64,000 nt of DNA from Mesorhizobium sp. NZP2298 (GTDB lineage Bacteria; Pseudomonadota; Alphaproteobacteria; Rhizobiales; Rhizobiaceae). Within the stretch, counting starts at the first letter, position 1. Each line of letters starts with the position of its first letter. Under the pieces are notes generated by a model. The model saw nothing but the letters and a program-made list of their open reading frames with translations, was not told where the DNA came from and ran no database searches. The stretch is taken from the NCBI RefSeq assembly GCF_013170825.1, contig NZ_CP033365.1, positions 4,972,001-5,036,000 of the forward strand, read 5' to 3'. A program made the position numbers and the translations under genes. This document shows positions 27,489 to 37,437 of this stretch, in pieces.

Positions 27489-30485
27489 TCAAAGCCGGCC
27501 GAGCGCCTGCAGCTCATGCAGCACGGCAGCGTCGCGCGCCGAGACATCGGGAAATGCAGCATCCTGGCCGACATCGGCCGTGTAGCGCCAGGAACGCGCG
27601 CATTTGACCAGACCGCGATCCTCGGCCTTCTCGACCACCACGGCGACGCCCTTGACGTCGTCGAGCGTGAAGGCACCTTCCGGCGCCCGGCCATGGGCGA
27701 TGACGAGATCGCTGGTGATCGCCATCTCTGCCATGTCGACGTCCGATATGGCCGCCTCAAGCGCCGCGTCGTTGATCGTGACCACTGGCACCGCCTCGAG
27801 CGAGGAGCCGATCACCTTCTGCGCCCGCGCAATCTCCAGCGCGCCGGTGACGACACGGCGGACCTGCCGCACCTTGCGCCATTTTTCCGCCAGCGCGTCA
27901 TTCTTCCAATCCGCCGGGATTTCCGGGAATTGGTCGAGATGCAACGAAACGGCATCGGGATGCCGGTCGAGCCAGGCCTCTTCCATGGTGAAGGGCAGCA
28001 TCGGCGCCAGCCACTTCACCAGGCAGTCGAAGAGATGGCGCACCACCTGCACCGAGGCCTTGCGCTTCACGCTCGACGGCGCGTCGCAGTAGAGCGCGTC
28101 CTTGCGGATATCGAAATAGAAGGCCGACAATTCGACCACCATGAAATCGAGCAATGCGCGGGTGATGCGCTTGAATTCGAAGGCGTCGTAGCCCTGGCGC
28201 ACCACCTCGTCCAGCTCGGCCAGCCTATGCAGCATCAGCCGTTCGAGTTCCGGCATTTCTTCCAGCGGCACCGTCTCGCCATCGTCATGGGCGAGCGTGC
28301 CCAGCATCCAGCGAATGGTGTTGCGCAGTTTGCGGTAGGCGTCGATGTTGGTCTGCAGCACGTTCTTGCCGAGCCGCTGGTCTTCCCAATAATCCGTCGT
28401 CACCACCCACAGGCGCAGAATGTCGGCGCCGGATTGCTTGATCACGTCCTGCGGCACCACGGTGTTGCCGAGCGATTTCGACATCTTGCGTCCGTCCTCG
28501 TCCATGGTGAAGCCATGGGTGACGACGGTGTCGTAAGGCGCCCTGCCCCTGGTGCCACAGCTTTCGAGCAGCGAGGAGTGGAACCAGCCGCGATGCTGGT
28601 CGGAACCTTCGAGATAGACGTCGGCCGGCCACTTCAGATCGGGACGGTCCTCCAGCGTGAAGACGTGCGTCGAGCCCGAATCGAACCAGACATCGAGGAT
28701 GTCCGTCACCTGCTTCCAACGGGAAGCGTCGTGATTGCCAAGGAAACGCTCCTTGGCGCCGGCGGCAAACCAGGCGTCGGCGCCTTCCTTCTCGAAGGCA
28801 TCCATGATGCGCTGGTTGACCGCCTCGTCCTTCAGCACATTGCCGTCCTCATCGGCGAATACGGCGATCGGCACACCCCAGGCGCGCTGGCGCGAGAGCA
28901 CCCAGTCGGGACGCTCCTCGATCATGGCGCGGATGCGGTTCTGGCCGGCAGCCGGCACGAAGCGCGTGTCGTCGATGGCCTTCAACGCGCGGCTGCGCAG
29001 CGTGGTACCGTCGCCGAGGTCCTTGTCCATGTAGACGAACCATTGCGGTGTGTTGCGGAAGATGACCGGCTTCTTCGACCGCCAGGAATGCGGATAGGAG
29101 TGCTTCAGCCGGCCGCGCGCGAACAAAGCGTTGCGCTTGATCAGTTCATCGATGACCGCCTGGTTGGCGTTGCCCTTCTTGCCATTGTCGTCGATGACGC
29201 GTGCCGGTCCGCCTTCGCGATCCGGGCCGAAGCCCGGCGCGTCCTTGGTCAGGAAGCCGGCGTCGTCGACGGTAAACGGGATCGCGGTATCGACGCCGCG
29301 CGCGCGCAGTTCGGGCGCCGCATCCATCCAGGCGTCGAAATCCTCGCGACCATGGCCGGGTGCAGTATGGACGAAACCGGTGCCGGCATCATCGGTGACG
29401 TGGTCGCCGGCAAGCATCGGCACGGGGAATTCGTAGCCGCCGCCGAGGCCCTTGAGAGGGTGCGAAAGCACAAGATTTCCAAGCTGTTCGGTGCTGATGC
29501 CGTGAAGGCGCTTCAAGGTTACCTTGGCCTTGGCCTGGCTTTCCTCGGCCAGGGCGTCGGCAAAGATCAGCTTCTCGCCCGGTTGCGGACCAAACGCATT
29601 CTCGGCCGCGGTCACCTCGTAGAGCCCGTAGGCGACGCGCGGCGAATAGTTGACGGCGCGATTGCCCGGGATGGTCCAAGGCGTCGTCGTCCAGATGACA
29701 ACGTGGGCATCCAGCAAATCCAGCGACCGCCCGCTCAGATCCGGATTGAGTTCCGCCGGCTGCCCGTCCACGACACTGGCAACGACAAGATTGGCGACAG
29801 GAAACTTCACCCAGATCGTATCGGACTCGTAGTCCTGGTATTCGATCTCGGCCTCGGCCAATGCGGTGCGCTCGACGACGCTCCACATCACCGGCTTCGA
29901 GCCACGATAGAGCTGGCCCGACATGGCGAATTTCAACAGTTCGCCAGCGATGCGCGACTCGGCATGGAAGGCCATCGTCGTATAGGGATTCTTGAAATCG
30001 CCGACGACGCCGAGCCGCTGGAACTCGCCACCCTGCACAGAGATCCAGTGCGCGGCGAATTCGCGGCATTCCTGGCGGAATTCGTTAACCGGCACCTCGT
30101 CCTTGTTCTTGCCCTTGGCGCGGTACTGCTCCTCGATCTTCCATTCGATGGGAAGGCCGTGGCAGTCCCAGCCAGGCACGTAGTTCGAGTCATAGCCGCG
30201 CATCTGGAACGAGCGGGTGATGACGTCCTTGAGGATCTTGTTCAGCGCGTGCCCGATATGGATGTTGCCGTTGGCGTAGGGCGGGCCGTCATGCAGCACA
30301 TATTTCGTGCGGCCGGCGGCACTCTCGCGCAGCTTGGCGTAGAGGTCCATGTCCTGCCAGCGCTTGACCAGCACCGGCTCCTTCTCGGGCAAGCCGGCGC
30401 GCATCGGGAAATCCGTCTGCGGCAGGTAAAGCGTCTTGGAATAGTCGATCGTCTCGGCCTTGTCGGCGGTAGGGGTATCGGTCAT
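27489..30485 (-). CDS. ileS: isoleucyl-tRNA synthetase
   Basis: IleS charges tRNA-Ile with isoleucine and edits mischarged valine. The 998-residue class I enzyme has the HIGH motif in [14 protein letters not shown] near residue 75 and KMSKS in [11 protein letters not shown] near residue 660; the editing domain lies between them. At the C-terminus the zinc-binding segment of E. coli IleS is degenerate: the first Cys of KCARSW remains but the second is Ser and the distal CxxC pair is gone, as I recall for alphaproteobacterial enzymes. It stands alone, and no T-box leader is visible. Confidence 0.97.
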   Translation of the reverse strand: MTDTPTADKAETIDYSKTLYLPQTDFPMRAGLPEKEPVLVKRWQDMDLYAKLRESAAGRTKYVLHDGPPYANGNIHIGHALNKILKDVITRSFQMRGYDSNYVPGWDCHGLPIEWKIEEQYRAKGKNKDEVPVNEFRQECREFAAHWISVQGGEFQRLGVVGDFKNPYTTMAFHAESRIAGELLKFAMSGQLYRGSKPVMWSVVERTALAEAEIEYQDYESDTIWVKFPVANLVVASVVDGQPAELNPDLSGRSLDLLDAHVVIWTTTPWTIPGNRAVNYSPRVAYGLYEVTAAENAFGPQPGEKLIFADALAEESQAKAKVTLKRLHGISTEQLGNLVLSHPLKGLGGGYEFPVPMLAGDHVTDDAGTGFVHTAPGHGREDFDAWMDAAPELRARGVDTAIPFTVDDAGFLTKDAPGFGPDREGGPARVIDDNGKKGNANQAVIDELIKRNALFARGRLKHSYPHSWRSKKPVIFRNTPQWFVYMDKDLGDGTTLRSRALKAIDDTRFVPAAGQNRIRAMIEERPDWVLSRQRAWGVPIAVFADEDGNVLKDEAVNQRIMDAFEKEGADAWFAAGAKERFLGNHDASRWKQVTDILDVWFDSGSTHVFTLEDRPDLKWPADVYLEGSDQHRGWFHSSLLESCGTRGRAPYDTVVTHGFTMDEDGRKMSKSLGNTVVPQDVIKQSGADILRLWVVTTDYWEDQRLGKNVLQTNIDAYRKLRNTIRWMLGTLAHDDGETVPLEEMPELERLMLHRLAELDEVVRQGYDAFEFKRITRALLDFMVVELSAFYFDIRKDALYCDAPSSVKRKASVQVVRHLFDCLVKWLAPMLPFTMEEAWLDRHPDAVSLHLDQFPEIPADWKNDALAEKWRKVRQVRRVVTGALEIARAQKVIGSSLEAVPVVTINDAALEAAISDVDMAEMAITSDLVIAHGRAPEGAFTLDDVKGVAVVVEKAEDRGLVKCARSWRYTADVGQDAAFPDVSARDAAVLHELQALGRL

Positions 30486-30774
30486 TGATCTGCCATCTCA
30501 ATTGCCCGGCGGCGGGAAAGCCCCGGGGCTTGAAGTCTTTGGTTGATGCATATCGTTTTCCCAAAACCGGACCCACTTTTGGGCGATATGCGTCGATGTT
30601 CTGGAAAAAGCGCGAGGGTGCGCGCAAAAGTCCCGGCGGCTCCGGCGGCGCTCAGGCCGCCCGGAACACCGGGCCGGTAATTCGTATCGTCAGCACACGA
30701 AGGCGCGAAAAGCTCGTCATTGGTGGGCTTTTAGCGGAGATAGGCGCAGGAATAAAGCGTCTCGTTCGATTCGC
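30486..30774. other. intergenic region between ileS and a MipA-like gene
   Basis: These 289 bases separate the start of ileS from the stop of the MipA/OmpV gene. A palindromic repeat occupies 30548-30591. A short open frame on the plus strand (30485-30799) runs through this repeat and the end of the neighbouring gene and has no convincing start or composition. The ileS promoter should lie here, but I see no clear -35/-10 pair or riboswitch. Confidence 0.5.
30548..30591. repeat. short palindromic intergenic repeat
   Basis: This 44-bp element has ends GCATATCG and CGATATGC and inner arms CCCAAAA and TTTTGGG around CCGGACCCAC. The inner part is closely matched by the element at 37389-37431 in this window, which shows the sequence is dispersed. 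It is of the mosaic-repeat type common in Mesorhizobium intergenic DNA. Confidence 0.6.
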
Positions 30775-31587
30775 CTACATCTTGAAGTCGAAGCGATAGG
30801 TGGTCGACACACCGACCATGAACTGGTTGCGATCGCCGCGCTCCCTGACCAGGCTGGAATCGGCCGCCGGACCCTCCAGGCGCGAATATTCGCCGAACAG
30901 GCTGGCGGTCATCGGATCGGTCACCTTCCAGGTCACCGCACCGCCGAGGCCGACGGATTTCAGGCCGCCACCAGGATTATACTGGCTCAGGCCCGAGGCC
31001 ACGGCTTCCTGCGCGTTGACGCCATAATAGGCGTCGAAATAGTTGGCCGAGGCAAAGGACACGCGCGGGCCACCCGAAATCCTGACGGTTGGCGTCACAT
31101 CGTAGAAGGCGTCGGCGGCGATATCGGCGACAAAGCCATTATGGGCACGGATGCCGTGCCGCAATTCGGCGCGCGCGCGCATCCAGTCCGTCGGATAGAA
31201 TTCGAAAAAGCCGCCGACTTCACCACCCCAACGGACCGGATCGAGGCCCTTGAGCTCGTCGGCATCGCCGTCGTCGCGCGAAAACAGGAACTTGCCGGTC
31301 AAACCGGCGCGAACGCCGCCATCATCGACGAGCGCCAGCGAAATGTTGTCGTTGCGCGAGGTGAAGCGTGCCTGGGGACCGGCCTTGCCCAAAGAGATGA
31401 TGGGCTGGGCGCTAAGCATGTATTTCTTGCCGCCCTCGAAATTCGGCGCAACCAGGCCAGTGGCGCCAACCGTCAGATACCAGTCGCCGGACAGCCAGCC
31501 GAAAGCGCCGTCGCCGGCCTCGGCCGCGCCCGATGTGGCCAGCATGACGGTAGCCAAGGCTGCAGAAATCTTTCCGAACGGACTCAT
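30775..31587 (-). CDS. MipA/OmpV family outer membrane protein
   Basis: This protein of about 270 residues has an N-terminal signal peptide (residues about 1-25, ending TSGAAEAGDG) and a body of alternating amphipathic strands ending in a terminal aromatic segment, TTYRFDFKM, as in outer-membrane beta-barrels. The features GDWYLTVGATGLVAPNFEG and the closing YSRLEGPAADSSLV match MipA/OmpV proteins, which act as scaffolds for murein enzymes or as porin-like barrels. I use the ATG at 31587, before MSPFGKI. It is monocistronic and divergent from the HdeD gene. Confidence 0.85.
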   Translation of the reverse strand: MSPFGKISAALATVMLATSGAAEAGDGAFGWLSGDWYLTVGATGLVAPNFEGGKKYMLSAQPIISLGKAGPQARFTSRNDNISLALVDDGGVRAGLTGKFLFSRDDGDADELKGLDPVRWGGEVGGFFEFYPTDWMRARAELRHGIRAHNGFVADIAADAFYDVTPTVRISGGPRVSFASANYFDAYYGVNAQEAVASGLSQYNPGGGLKSVGLGGAVTWKVTDPMTASLFGEYSRLEGPAADSSLVRERGDRNQFMVGVSTTYRFDFKM

Positions 31588-31775
31588 GGCTACTCCACTA
31601 ACACGATACAACTGCCCTTCGGCGACAGCTTTGACGAGGCTTTGGTAAAATTTGATTTAAAGCAGAGACATAAGCCTCGCATTGCTTGCATCATCCGATC
31701 CGCCCTCGGCTGGACGCCGGTCGGCCCCAAGGGTAACTTGGTTTTATTCTGGCAGTCCTCAAGGGAGGTGGCGAC

Positions 31776-32330
31776 ATGACACTGCACGGCGATACACTGA
31801 AGAACGCGATCGGCCAGACGCGAGAAAAGTGGGGATGGTTTGTCGGTCTGGGGGTATTGCTGCTGATCCTCGGCGGCATTGCCTTTGGCAATTTGTTCAT
31901 CGCCACGGTGGCTTCCGTCTACGTCGTCGGCTGGCTGATGCTGGTGGCCGGCATCATCGAGATCATGCATGCTTTCGGGGTCAAGACCTGGGGGCGCTTC
32001 TTCTACTGGCTGCTCAGCGGCCTGCTTTACGCGGTCGCTGGGTTTTTCGCTTTCGACAATCCGCTGCTGGCCTCGGCGGTGCTGACCTTCCTGCTGGCCG
32101 TCGCGCTCGTCGCTTCCGGCGCGCTGCGGGCCTGGGTCGGCTACAGTCACCGTCCGGAACAAGGCTGGGGCTGGGTCGTCGCTGCAGGCGCCATCAGCGT
32201 GCTTGCGGGCCTGATCATCGCCATGGGTTGGCCGGTCAACAGCGTGTGGGTGCTCGGACTGTTCCTGGCGATCGACCTGATCTTCCAGGGCTGGACCTTC
32301 ATCGCCGTCGGCCTGGCTCTGAAAAAGTAA
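31776..32330 (+). CDS. HdeD family acid-resistance membrane protein
   Basis: This 184-residue inner-membrane protein has six predicted helices in three pairs. The family stretch GVLLLILGGIAFGNLF is followed by VVGWLMLVAGIIEI. HdeD in enterobacteria contributes to acid resistance at high cell density; the molecular role is unknown, and alphaproteobacterial members are common. A GGGAGG site sits upstream of the ATG. The gene is monocistronic. Confidence 0.85.
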   Translation: MTLHGDTLKNAIGQTREKWGWFVGLGVLLLILGGIAFGNLFIATVASVYVVGWLMLVAGIIEIMHAFGVKTWGRFFYWLLSGLLYAVAGFFAFDNPLLASAVLTFLLAVALVASGALRAWVGYSHRPEQGWGWVVAAGAISVLAGLIIAMGWPVNSVWVLGLFLAIDLIFQGWTFIAVGLALKK

Positions 32331-32407
32331 ACCTGGGGCCTTACCCGGGCACGGTCTTGTGCGAAAACCGGTCCACCGGCACGGACATCCGGTCCGGGAT
32401 ACCGCTT

Positions 32408-33394
32408 TTAAAAAGCGATGGCCGCGTCGAGCTGTGAAAGCGGCTTGACGCCGTCAAGCAGCGCCCTCGCCTCGGCTTCGTCCCTCTTCATCTGCATGAC
32501 CAGAGCGTCGAGCCCGTCGAATTTGATCTCGCTGCGCAGGAAACCGAAGAACGAGACCTGGCAGGTCTCGCCATAGAGGTCGCCGGAAAAATCGAAGACG
32601 AAGGTCTCCAGAAGCGGCGCGCCATTGTCGTCGACGGTCGGGCGGCGGCCGAAGCTAGCGACGCCATCGTGCAACGCGCCGTCGGCGCGCCGAAAGCGGA
32701 CGGCATAAATTCCTTCCTTGAGGGTGGCTTCCGCGGGAAGCCGCATATTCGCGGTCGGAAAGCCGAGCGTTCGGCCGAGCTGCTGGCCACCGACGACCTC
32801 GCTTTCGACAGTGAAGCGATAGCCGAGCAGACCGGCGGCCTCGGCCACCTCGCCATCGCAGAGCAAGCCCCGGATCCGGCTTGACGAGACCACCTCGGCG
32901 CCCTCGTCGCGAAAAGCGTCGACGAGCGTGACGCCAAAGCCATGGCGTTCGCCGGCCGCCATCAGATAGGCTGGTCCGCCCTGGCGGTCCTTGCCGAAAT
33001 GGAAATCGAAACCGGTCACGGCGTGGGTGATGCCGAGCGTCTTCTCCAGCACGTCGGTGACGAAGGCTTCCGCCGACAGCGAGGCGAAGTCGCGCGTGAA
33101 CGGCTGCTCGACGAGCGCGGCAAAGCTGAGCAACGACAGAATGCGCGCCTTCATCGGCGGCGGCGTCAGCACGAACAACGGCATGTCGGGCCTGAAGACC
33201 TTCCGCGGGTGCGGCTCGAAGGTCAGCACCAGGGCCGGCACGTCACGCCGCGCGGCCTCGGCCAACGCCCGCTCGAGCACCGCCTGATGGCCACGATGGA
33301 CACCATCAAAATTGCCGATCGCGACAACGCCGCCCCGCAGATCGGCGGGCAGCGGCGCGGTTGTCGAGAGATGCTGGAAGGCCACCATTGTCAC
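32408..33394 (-). CDS. ribF: bifunctional riboflavin kinase / FAD synthetase
   Basis: RibF phosphorylates riboflavin to FMN and adenylates FMN to FAD. In this 328-residue protein the N-terminal nucleotidyltransferase half shows IGNFDGVHRGHQAVL near residue 27, and the C-terminal kinase half shows GRTLGFPTANM near residue 210. Both catalytic halves are complete. It directly abuts the HAD hydrolase gene upstream, so the two are probably co-transcribed. No FMN riboswitch is seen in front of the pair. Confidence 0.95.
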   Translation of the reverse strand: MTMVAFQHLSTTAPLPADLRGGVVAIGNFDGVHRGHQAVLERALAEAARRDVPALVLTFEPHPRKVFRPDMPLFVLTPPPMKARILSLLSFAALVEQPFTRDFASLSAEAFVTDVLEKTLGITHAVTGFDFHFGKDRQGGPAYLMAAGERHGFGVTLVDAFRDEGAEVVSSSRIRGLLCDGEVAEAAGLLGYRFTVESEVVGGQQLGRTLGFPTANMRLPAEATLKEGIYAVRFRRADGALHDGVASFGRRPTVDDNGAPLLETFVFDFSGDLYGETCQVSFFGFLRSEIKFDGLDALVMQMKRDEAEARALLDGVKPLSQLDAAIAF

Positions 33395-34255
33395 CTACTG
33401 CAGTCTGGCTATGACGGCCACCGGACGATAGCCGTGCCGTTCCAGGAAGAGACCGAGCTTTGCCGGATCCGGCCGGGATGCATCGCCGTAGTCGCGGGCA
33501 TGGATGCCGCCGGAGACATAGAGAACGTCGAAACCATTGTCGGCCGCGCCTTTCACATCGGTCATCATCCCGTCGCCGATGGCCAGTACCTGCGAACGCT
33601 CAACCGGCCGCCCAAGCACCTCCGCCACTTCTTTCATCGCGAGGTCGTAGATCGGCGTGTAGGGCTTTCCCGCGATCAGCGTGCGGCCGCCGAGCTGGGC
33701 ATAGTCGCGCGCCAGGGCGCCCGCACACCAGATGATCCGTTCGCCGCGCTCCACCATGATATCGGGATTGGCGCAGATGAATGGCAGGTTCCTGGCACGC
33801 AATCGGCGCAAAAGATCCGTATAATCCTCAGGCTTCTCGACCTCGTCGTTGAACAGCCCGGTGCAAACAACACCGGCGGCCTCGAATTCCTCGACGAGAT
33901 CGACATCGAGGCCGTCATAAAGGGTCAGATCGCGTTCGGCGCCGATGTGGAAGATCTTGCGCGGGCCCTCCGCGATCAGGTCGCGGGTCACATCACCCGA
34001 AGTCACCACACGGTCGTATGCCGATGGCGGAACGCCGATCACGCTCATCTGAGCCACGACGTCGGCGCTGCGGCGAGGCGAATTGGTGATAAGGACAACC
34101 GGGATACCGGCTGTCCTCGCCTCGGCAAGCGCCGCCGCGGCCGCCGGAAAATGCCATTCGCCATTGTGCACCACGCCCCAGACATCGCAAAGGATTGCCG
34201 AATAGGCTTTCGAGACGTCTTCGAGCGAGCCGACGATTTCAGGCGAATTCGCCAT
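33395..34255 (-). CDS. TIGR01459-type HAD superfamily (class IIA) hydrolase
   Basis: This 286-residue HAD phosphatase of class IIA has the nucleophile motif ILCDVWGVVHNGE near residue 22, the motif II region VVLITNSPRR, and the C-terminal AIGDGMMTDVKGAADNGF. The second Asp of the usual DxD is replaced by Trp-Gly (DVWG), which is normal for this subfamily. The substrate is unknown; NagD and pyridoxal phosphatases are relatives. It is immediately upstream of ribF, which suggests a link to flavin or phosphate-ester metabolism, but this is inference. Confidence 0.85.
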   Translation of the reverse strand: MANSPEIVGSLEDVSKAYSAILCDVWGVVHNGEWHFPAAAAALAEARTAGIPVVLITNSPRRSADVVAQMSVIGVPPSAYDRVVTSGDVTRDLIAEGPRKIFHIGAERDLTLYDGLDVDLVEEFEAAGVVCTGLFNDEVEKPEDYTDLLRRLRARNLPFICANPDIMVERGERIIWCAGALARDYAQLGGRTLIAGKPYTPIYDLAMKEVAEVLGRPVERSQVLAIGDGMMTDVKGAADNGFDVLYVSGGIHARDYGDASRPDPAKLGLFLERHGYRPVAVIARLQ

Positions 34256-34617
34256 GCCGTTTCCTTCAATATGAGCGTTGCGAGTGCCACGGCCGACGGG
34301 TCGCCGCAGCGGGTTCGAATTATCCGAACCGCTTCATGCTGTCACCAGCTTTCGCCTGGCAGCCCCGTCAATTGATCAATGAGAGTTGGACTGAACGACC
34401 GTGAGCGCCGTCTTATCCCTGTTATTTGTCAGCCCAGTATGCCAGATCCTGCGTCGGCAGGCGTTTTTCTGGACGGCATCAGGGCTGTGGCCTTTGATTG
34501 GTTAGCGGTTGGTGAAGCGCCAACCAAGCAATAGAAAGGTTTCCCAAACCCGTCTTTCAGCGTTTTGTGAGAAGCTGGCGCAGACCGAGAATCCGCCGGC
34601 GGGGGCCGCTGCAAGAC
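34256..34617. other. intergenic region without recognised gene
   Basis: This is a 362-base gap between a divergent HAD gene and the TadG-like gene. I see no coding sequence. Two small hairpins are visible: arms GCGGGTTCG and CCGAACCGC at 34309-34332 (one bulge), and GGTTGG/CCAACC at 34507-34525. Neither has a U-run. Promoters for both flanking genes must lie here, but none is obvious. Confidence 0.5.
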
Positions 34618-36603
34618 ATGCATGAAATCTGGCGTCAGTTCCGCCGCGACCGGCGCGGCAACTATGCTCTTATGACAGTCGTGGCGATGGTACCGCTGAT
34701 GGGCGGCCTGGCGATCGCGGTCGACTTCACGGAAATGAACCGCGAAAAGCAGATGGTGACGAACGCGCTCGATGCCGCTAACTTCGCCACGGCGCGCCGG
34801 CTGACGGAAGGCGCGACCGACGACCAGCTGAAGGCCTACGCGCTCGACTTTTTCAACGCCAACCTGAATGATGTCGATCCCGCCAGCACGACGCTGAACG
34901 TCATATTGCCGAGCAACACCAGCGGCGGTGGCCTGCTCACCATGACGGCGCAGCTTGCCTACAAGCCCTATTTCTACCCGGCCTTCGCGCAGCTTGTCGG
35001 TAAATCCGCAATCGATGCGAACCAAAGGATCAGCTTCAACGTCACCTCCCAGGTGCGGCTGAAGAACACGCTGGAAGTTGCCCTGGTGCTGGACAATTCC
35101 GGATCGATGACCACACTCGGCACCGGCTCCGGACAGAAGCGCATCGATCTTCTCAAGACCGCGTCCAAGCAACTGGTCGACACGCTGGCCCAGCAGGCGG
35201 CCATGATCAAGCAGGTCGACAAGCCGGTGCAGTTCGGCCTCGTGCCCTTTGCCGCTTCGGTCAATGTCGGCCCCGGCAATGGCAACGCGTCGTGGATGGA
35301 CACAGAGGGCCTGTCGCCGGTGTCGAACGAGAATTTCGACTGGTCGACGCTGAATGCCGCCAACAAATACGCCCAGCAGACCAACGGCATCTGGTACAAG
35401 CGCGGCACAGGCTGGGGCAGCGAGGAAGGCCAGATGCTGACCCGGTTTTCGCTCTACCGGGACATGAAGGTCGTCACCAACCACGAGCGCGTCGTCAACA
35501 GCAAGCGGGTGGTTTGCGACGAATACAATTCGAACAACACCTGCAAGCGCAGCCACGACGAATATGACTATATCGACTCCTACGGTCCGTTCGCCAGTTG
35601 GCAAGGCTGCGTGGAGGCCCGGCCCTACCCCTACAATGTCAACGACACACCGCCATCCGGCGGCACCGCCAACACCGGCATAGGCGTCGGCGATCCGGCA
35701 ACGATGTTCGTGCCCATGTTCGCCCCGGACGAGCCCGGTAATCACTGGAAGCTCACCCAGGATCCCGACGAGGCGGCACCGGTGACATACGGCGCGGTGA
35801 ACAGTTGGTGGAATGACGATCCTTCGAGCAGCACCGGCCAGTCGCGACTGCGCAACATGGCCAAATATTTCCAACCGCGGCCGATCAATGCGCCGGCGCT
35901 GCCTGCCGGCAACGGCCCGAACTACAGCTGCACCACCAATCCAATCACGCCACTGACCGATGTCAGCGTCACCGATGGGCTCACCTCGATCAAGGCCGCC
36001 ATCGACCTGATGCAGCCGAATGGCGGCACCAATGTTCCCGAGGGTATGGCTTGGGGCTGGCGCGTTGTTTCGAGTGGCGAGCCGTTCACGCAAGGGCGGG
36101 CGGAAACCGAGAAAGGCAACGACAAGGTGGTGATCGTGCTGACCGACGGCGCCAACACCTATTATACGCCGTCCTCGCTGGGCTATTCAGATCCCGCCAA
36201 CTCGAAATCAACCTACGCGTCCTATGGCTATCTCAACCCCGGCTACAACGGCACCTCGGTCGGTCGCCTGTTCATGGGCACGTCGAGCGCCATCGGCCAG
36301 TTCGACTATTCGAACGGCAACTACACCAACGCGCTCAACGAGCAGATGGCAGCGCTTTGCAACAACGCCAAGGCGGCCAACATCATGGTGATGACGGTGG
36401 CGCTCGACCTGTCGACGACCAAGGCCAGCGACAAGCTGGCGATCGATGCGCTGAAATCCTGTTCCTCGGACTCGCGCTTCCGCAAGGACCCGACGAACCC
36501 GAGCAAGCCGGCGAAGCTGTTCTGGAATGCGACCGGCGCCAGCCTGTCGAACGATTTCAAGGAAATCGGCAATGAACTGTCGAACCTGCGGGTGGTCGGC
36601 TAG
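34618..36603 (+). CDS. TadG-like pilus assembly protein with VWA domain
   Basis: This protein of about 661 residues has an N-terminal prepilin-like segment (FRRDRRGNYALMTVVAMVPL, then a hydrophobic helix to about residue 45) typical of TadE/TadG proteins, followed by a large extracytoplasmic region containing a von Willebrand factor A domain with MIDAS DNSGSM at about residue 161. A middle insertion carries paired Cys (CDEYNSNNTCKR). Such proteins are linked to Tad pili or surface display. It lies alone here, about 25 kb from the Tad-like genes at the window's right end. ATG at 34618 is preferred; 34567 is possible. Confidence 0.82.
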   Translation: MHEIWRQFRRDRRGNYALMTVVAMVPLMGGLAIAVDFTEMNREKQMVTNALDAANFATARRLTEGATDDQLKAYALDFFNANLNDVDPASTTLNVILPSNTSGGGLLTMTAQLAYKPYFYPAFAQLVGKSAIDANQRISFNVTSQVRLKNTLEVALVLDNSGSMTTLGTGSGQKRIDLLKTASKQLVDTLAQQAAMIKQVDKPVQFGLVPFAASVNVGPGNGNASWMDTEGLSPVSNENFDWSTLNAANKYAQQTNGIWYKRGTGWGSEEGQMLTRFSLYRDMKVVTNHERVVNSKRVVCDEYNSNNTCKRSHDEYDYIDSYGPFASWQGCVEARPYPYNVNDTPPSGGTANTGIGVGDPATMFVPMFAPDEPGNHWKLTQDPDEAAPVTYGAVNSWWNDDPSSSTGQSRLRNMAKYFQPRPINAPALPAGNGPNYSCTTNPITPLTDVSVTDGLTSIKAAIDLMQPNGGTNVPEGMAWGWRVVSSGEPFTQGRAETEKGNDKVVIVLTDGANTYYTPSSLGYSDPANSKSTYASYGYLNPGYNGTSVGRLFMGTSSAIGQFDYSNGNYTNALNEQMAALCNNAKAANIMVMTVALDLSTTKASDKLAIDALKSCSSDSRFRKDPTNPSKPAKLFWNATGASLSNDFKEIGNELSNLRVVG

Positions 36604-36744
36604 AGCGCGTCGCGTCGAACGGAATCATGCACGCGCTGGCGCAATGCCTGCACCGCCCAAGCCCTTGCGGGCGCCCGCCGCGACAGGCAGATATTGGCCG
36701 CTCGCGGGATCGCGCATCCATCGCGGCACGCTTGGGGACAAACA

Positions 36745-37377
36745 ATGCCCGATACCGCCAACCATCTCGCCTTCGCGCTGGTCTGCCTCGGCATGGTGCT
36801 GACGCCAGGCCCGAACATGATCTACCTGATCTCACGCTCGCTGTCGCAAGGGCCGAAGGCCGGACTGATCTCGCTTGGCGGGGTTGCGGTCGGCTTCCTG
36901 TTCTATGTGCTTTCGGCGGCGTTCGGGATCACCGCACTGCTGCTCGCCGTGCCCTATGCCTACGATGCGCTGCGCTTTGCCGGCGTGCTCTACCTCTTGT
37001 GGTTGGCCTGGCAAGCGGTGAAGCCTGGCGGACGTTCGCCCTTTCAGGTGCGCGACCTGCCGAAAGACGGGCCGCGCAAGCTGTTCGCCATGGGGCTTAT
37101 GACCAATCTGCTCAATCCGAAAGTGGCCGTTCTCTATCTGTCGCTGCTGCCGCAATTCATAAGCATTGGCAAAGGCCATGTCCTGTCGCAGCTGCTGGTT
37201 CTGGGCGCGACGCAGATCACGATCAGCTTGACCGTCAATGCCATCATCGCGGTGACGGCCGGTTCGATCGCCACATTCCTTGCCGGACGGCCATTGTGGC
37301 TGGTCATCCAACGCTGGATGATGGGAACCGTGCTGACGGCACTGGCGCTGAAGATGGCGACCGACGCGCAGCGCTGA
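36745..37377 (+). CDS. LysE/RhtB family translocator
   Basis: This 210-residue inner-membrane exporter of the LysE superfamily has about six helices and the conserved N-terminal motif GMVLTPGPNMIYLISRSLSQ followed by GGVAVGF. Family members export amino acids or homoserine lactones. The ATG at 36745 is chosen because homologues begin close to this hydrophobic start. It is a single gene, followed by a palindromic repeat. The substrate cannot be predicted. Confidence 0.88.
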   Translation: MPDTANHLAFALVCLGMVLTPGPNMIYLISRSLSQGPKAGLISLGGVAVGFLFYVLSAAFGITALLLAVPYAYDALRFAGVLYLLWLAWQAVKPGGRSPFQVRDLPKDGPRKLFAMGLMTNLLNPKVAVLYLSLLPQFISIGKGHVLSQLLVLGATQITISLTVNAIIAVTAGSIATFLAGRPLWLVIQRWMMGTVLTALALKMATDAQR

Positions 37378-37388
37378 GGCCCTCCAGC

Positions 37389-37431
37389 AAGATCTTTTCC
37401 CAAAACCGGTTCCCACCTTGGGGGATCATGC
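37389..37431. repeat. short palindromic intergenic repeat
   Basis: This element reads GATC, then TTTTCCCAAAACCGG, then TCCCACCTTGGGGGATCATG. It matches the inner part of the repeat at 30548-30591 and separates the convergent LysE and DUF2189 genes. It may serve as a transcription end for both, though this is inferred from position only. Confidence 0.55.
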
Positions 37432-37437
37432 CTTAGC

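Noticed and set aside
27516..30488. 990-codon open frame antisense to ileS
   Set aside because: IleS on the other strand has HIGH and KMSKS motifs and the right length. The antisense product has no domain and follows from codon bias.
30486..30774. T-box leader for ileS
   Set aside because: No T-box sequence or specifier-loop layout is seen, and T-boxes are not expected for this gene in alphaproteobacteria.
30485..30799. 104-codon plus-strand open frame between ileS and the MipA gene
   Set aside because: It includes a dispersed palindromic repeat and overlaps the end of the MipA gene; its composition is not protein-like.
32340..32407. Possible further palindromic repeat between HdeD and ribF
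   Set aside because: Short CCGGTCC/GGTCCGG-like matches are present but the pairing is weak and no clear similarity to the other elements could be shown.
32408..34255. FMN riboswitch expected near ribF
   Set aside because: No RFN-type conserved elements are visible upstream of ribF or of the HAD gene that leads the pair.
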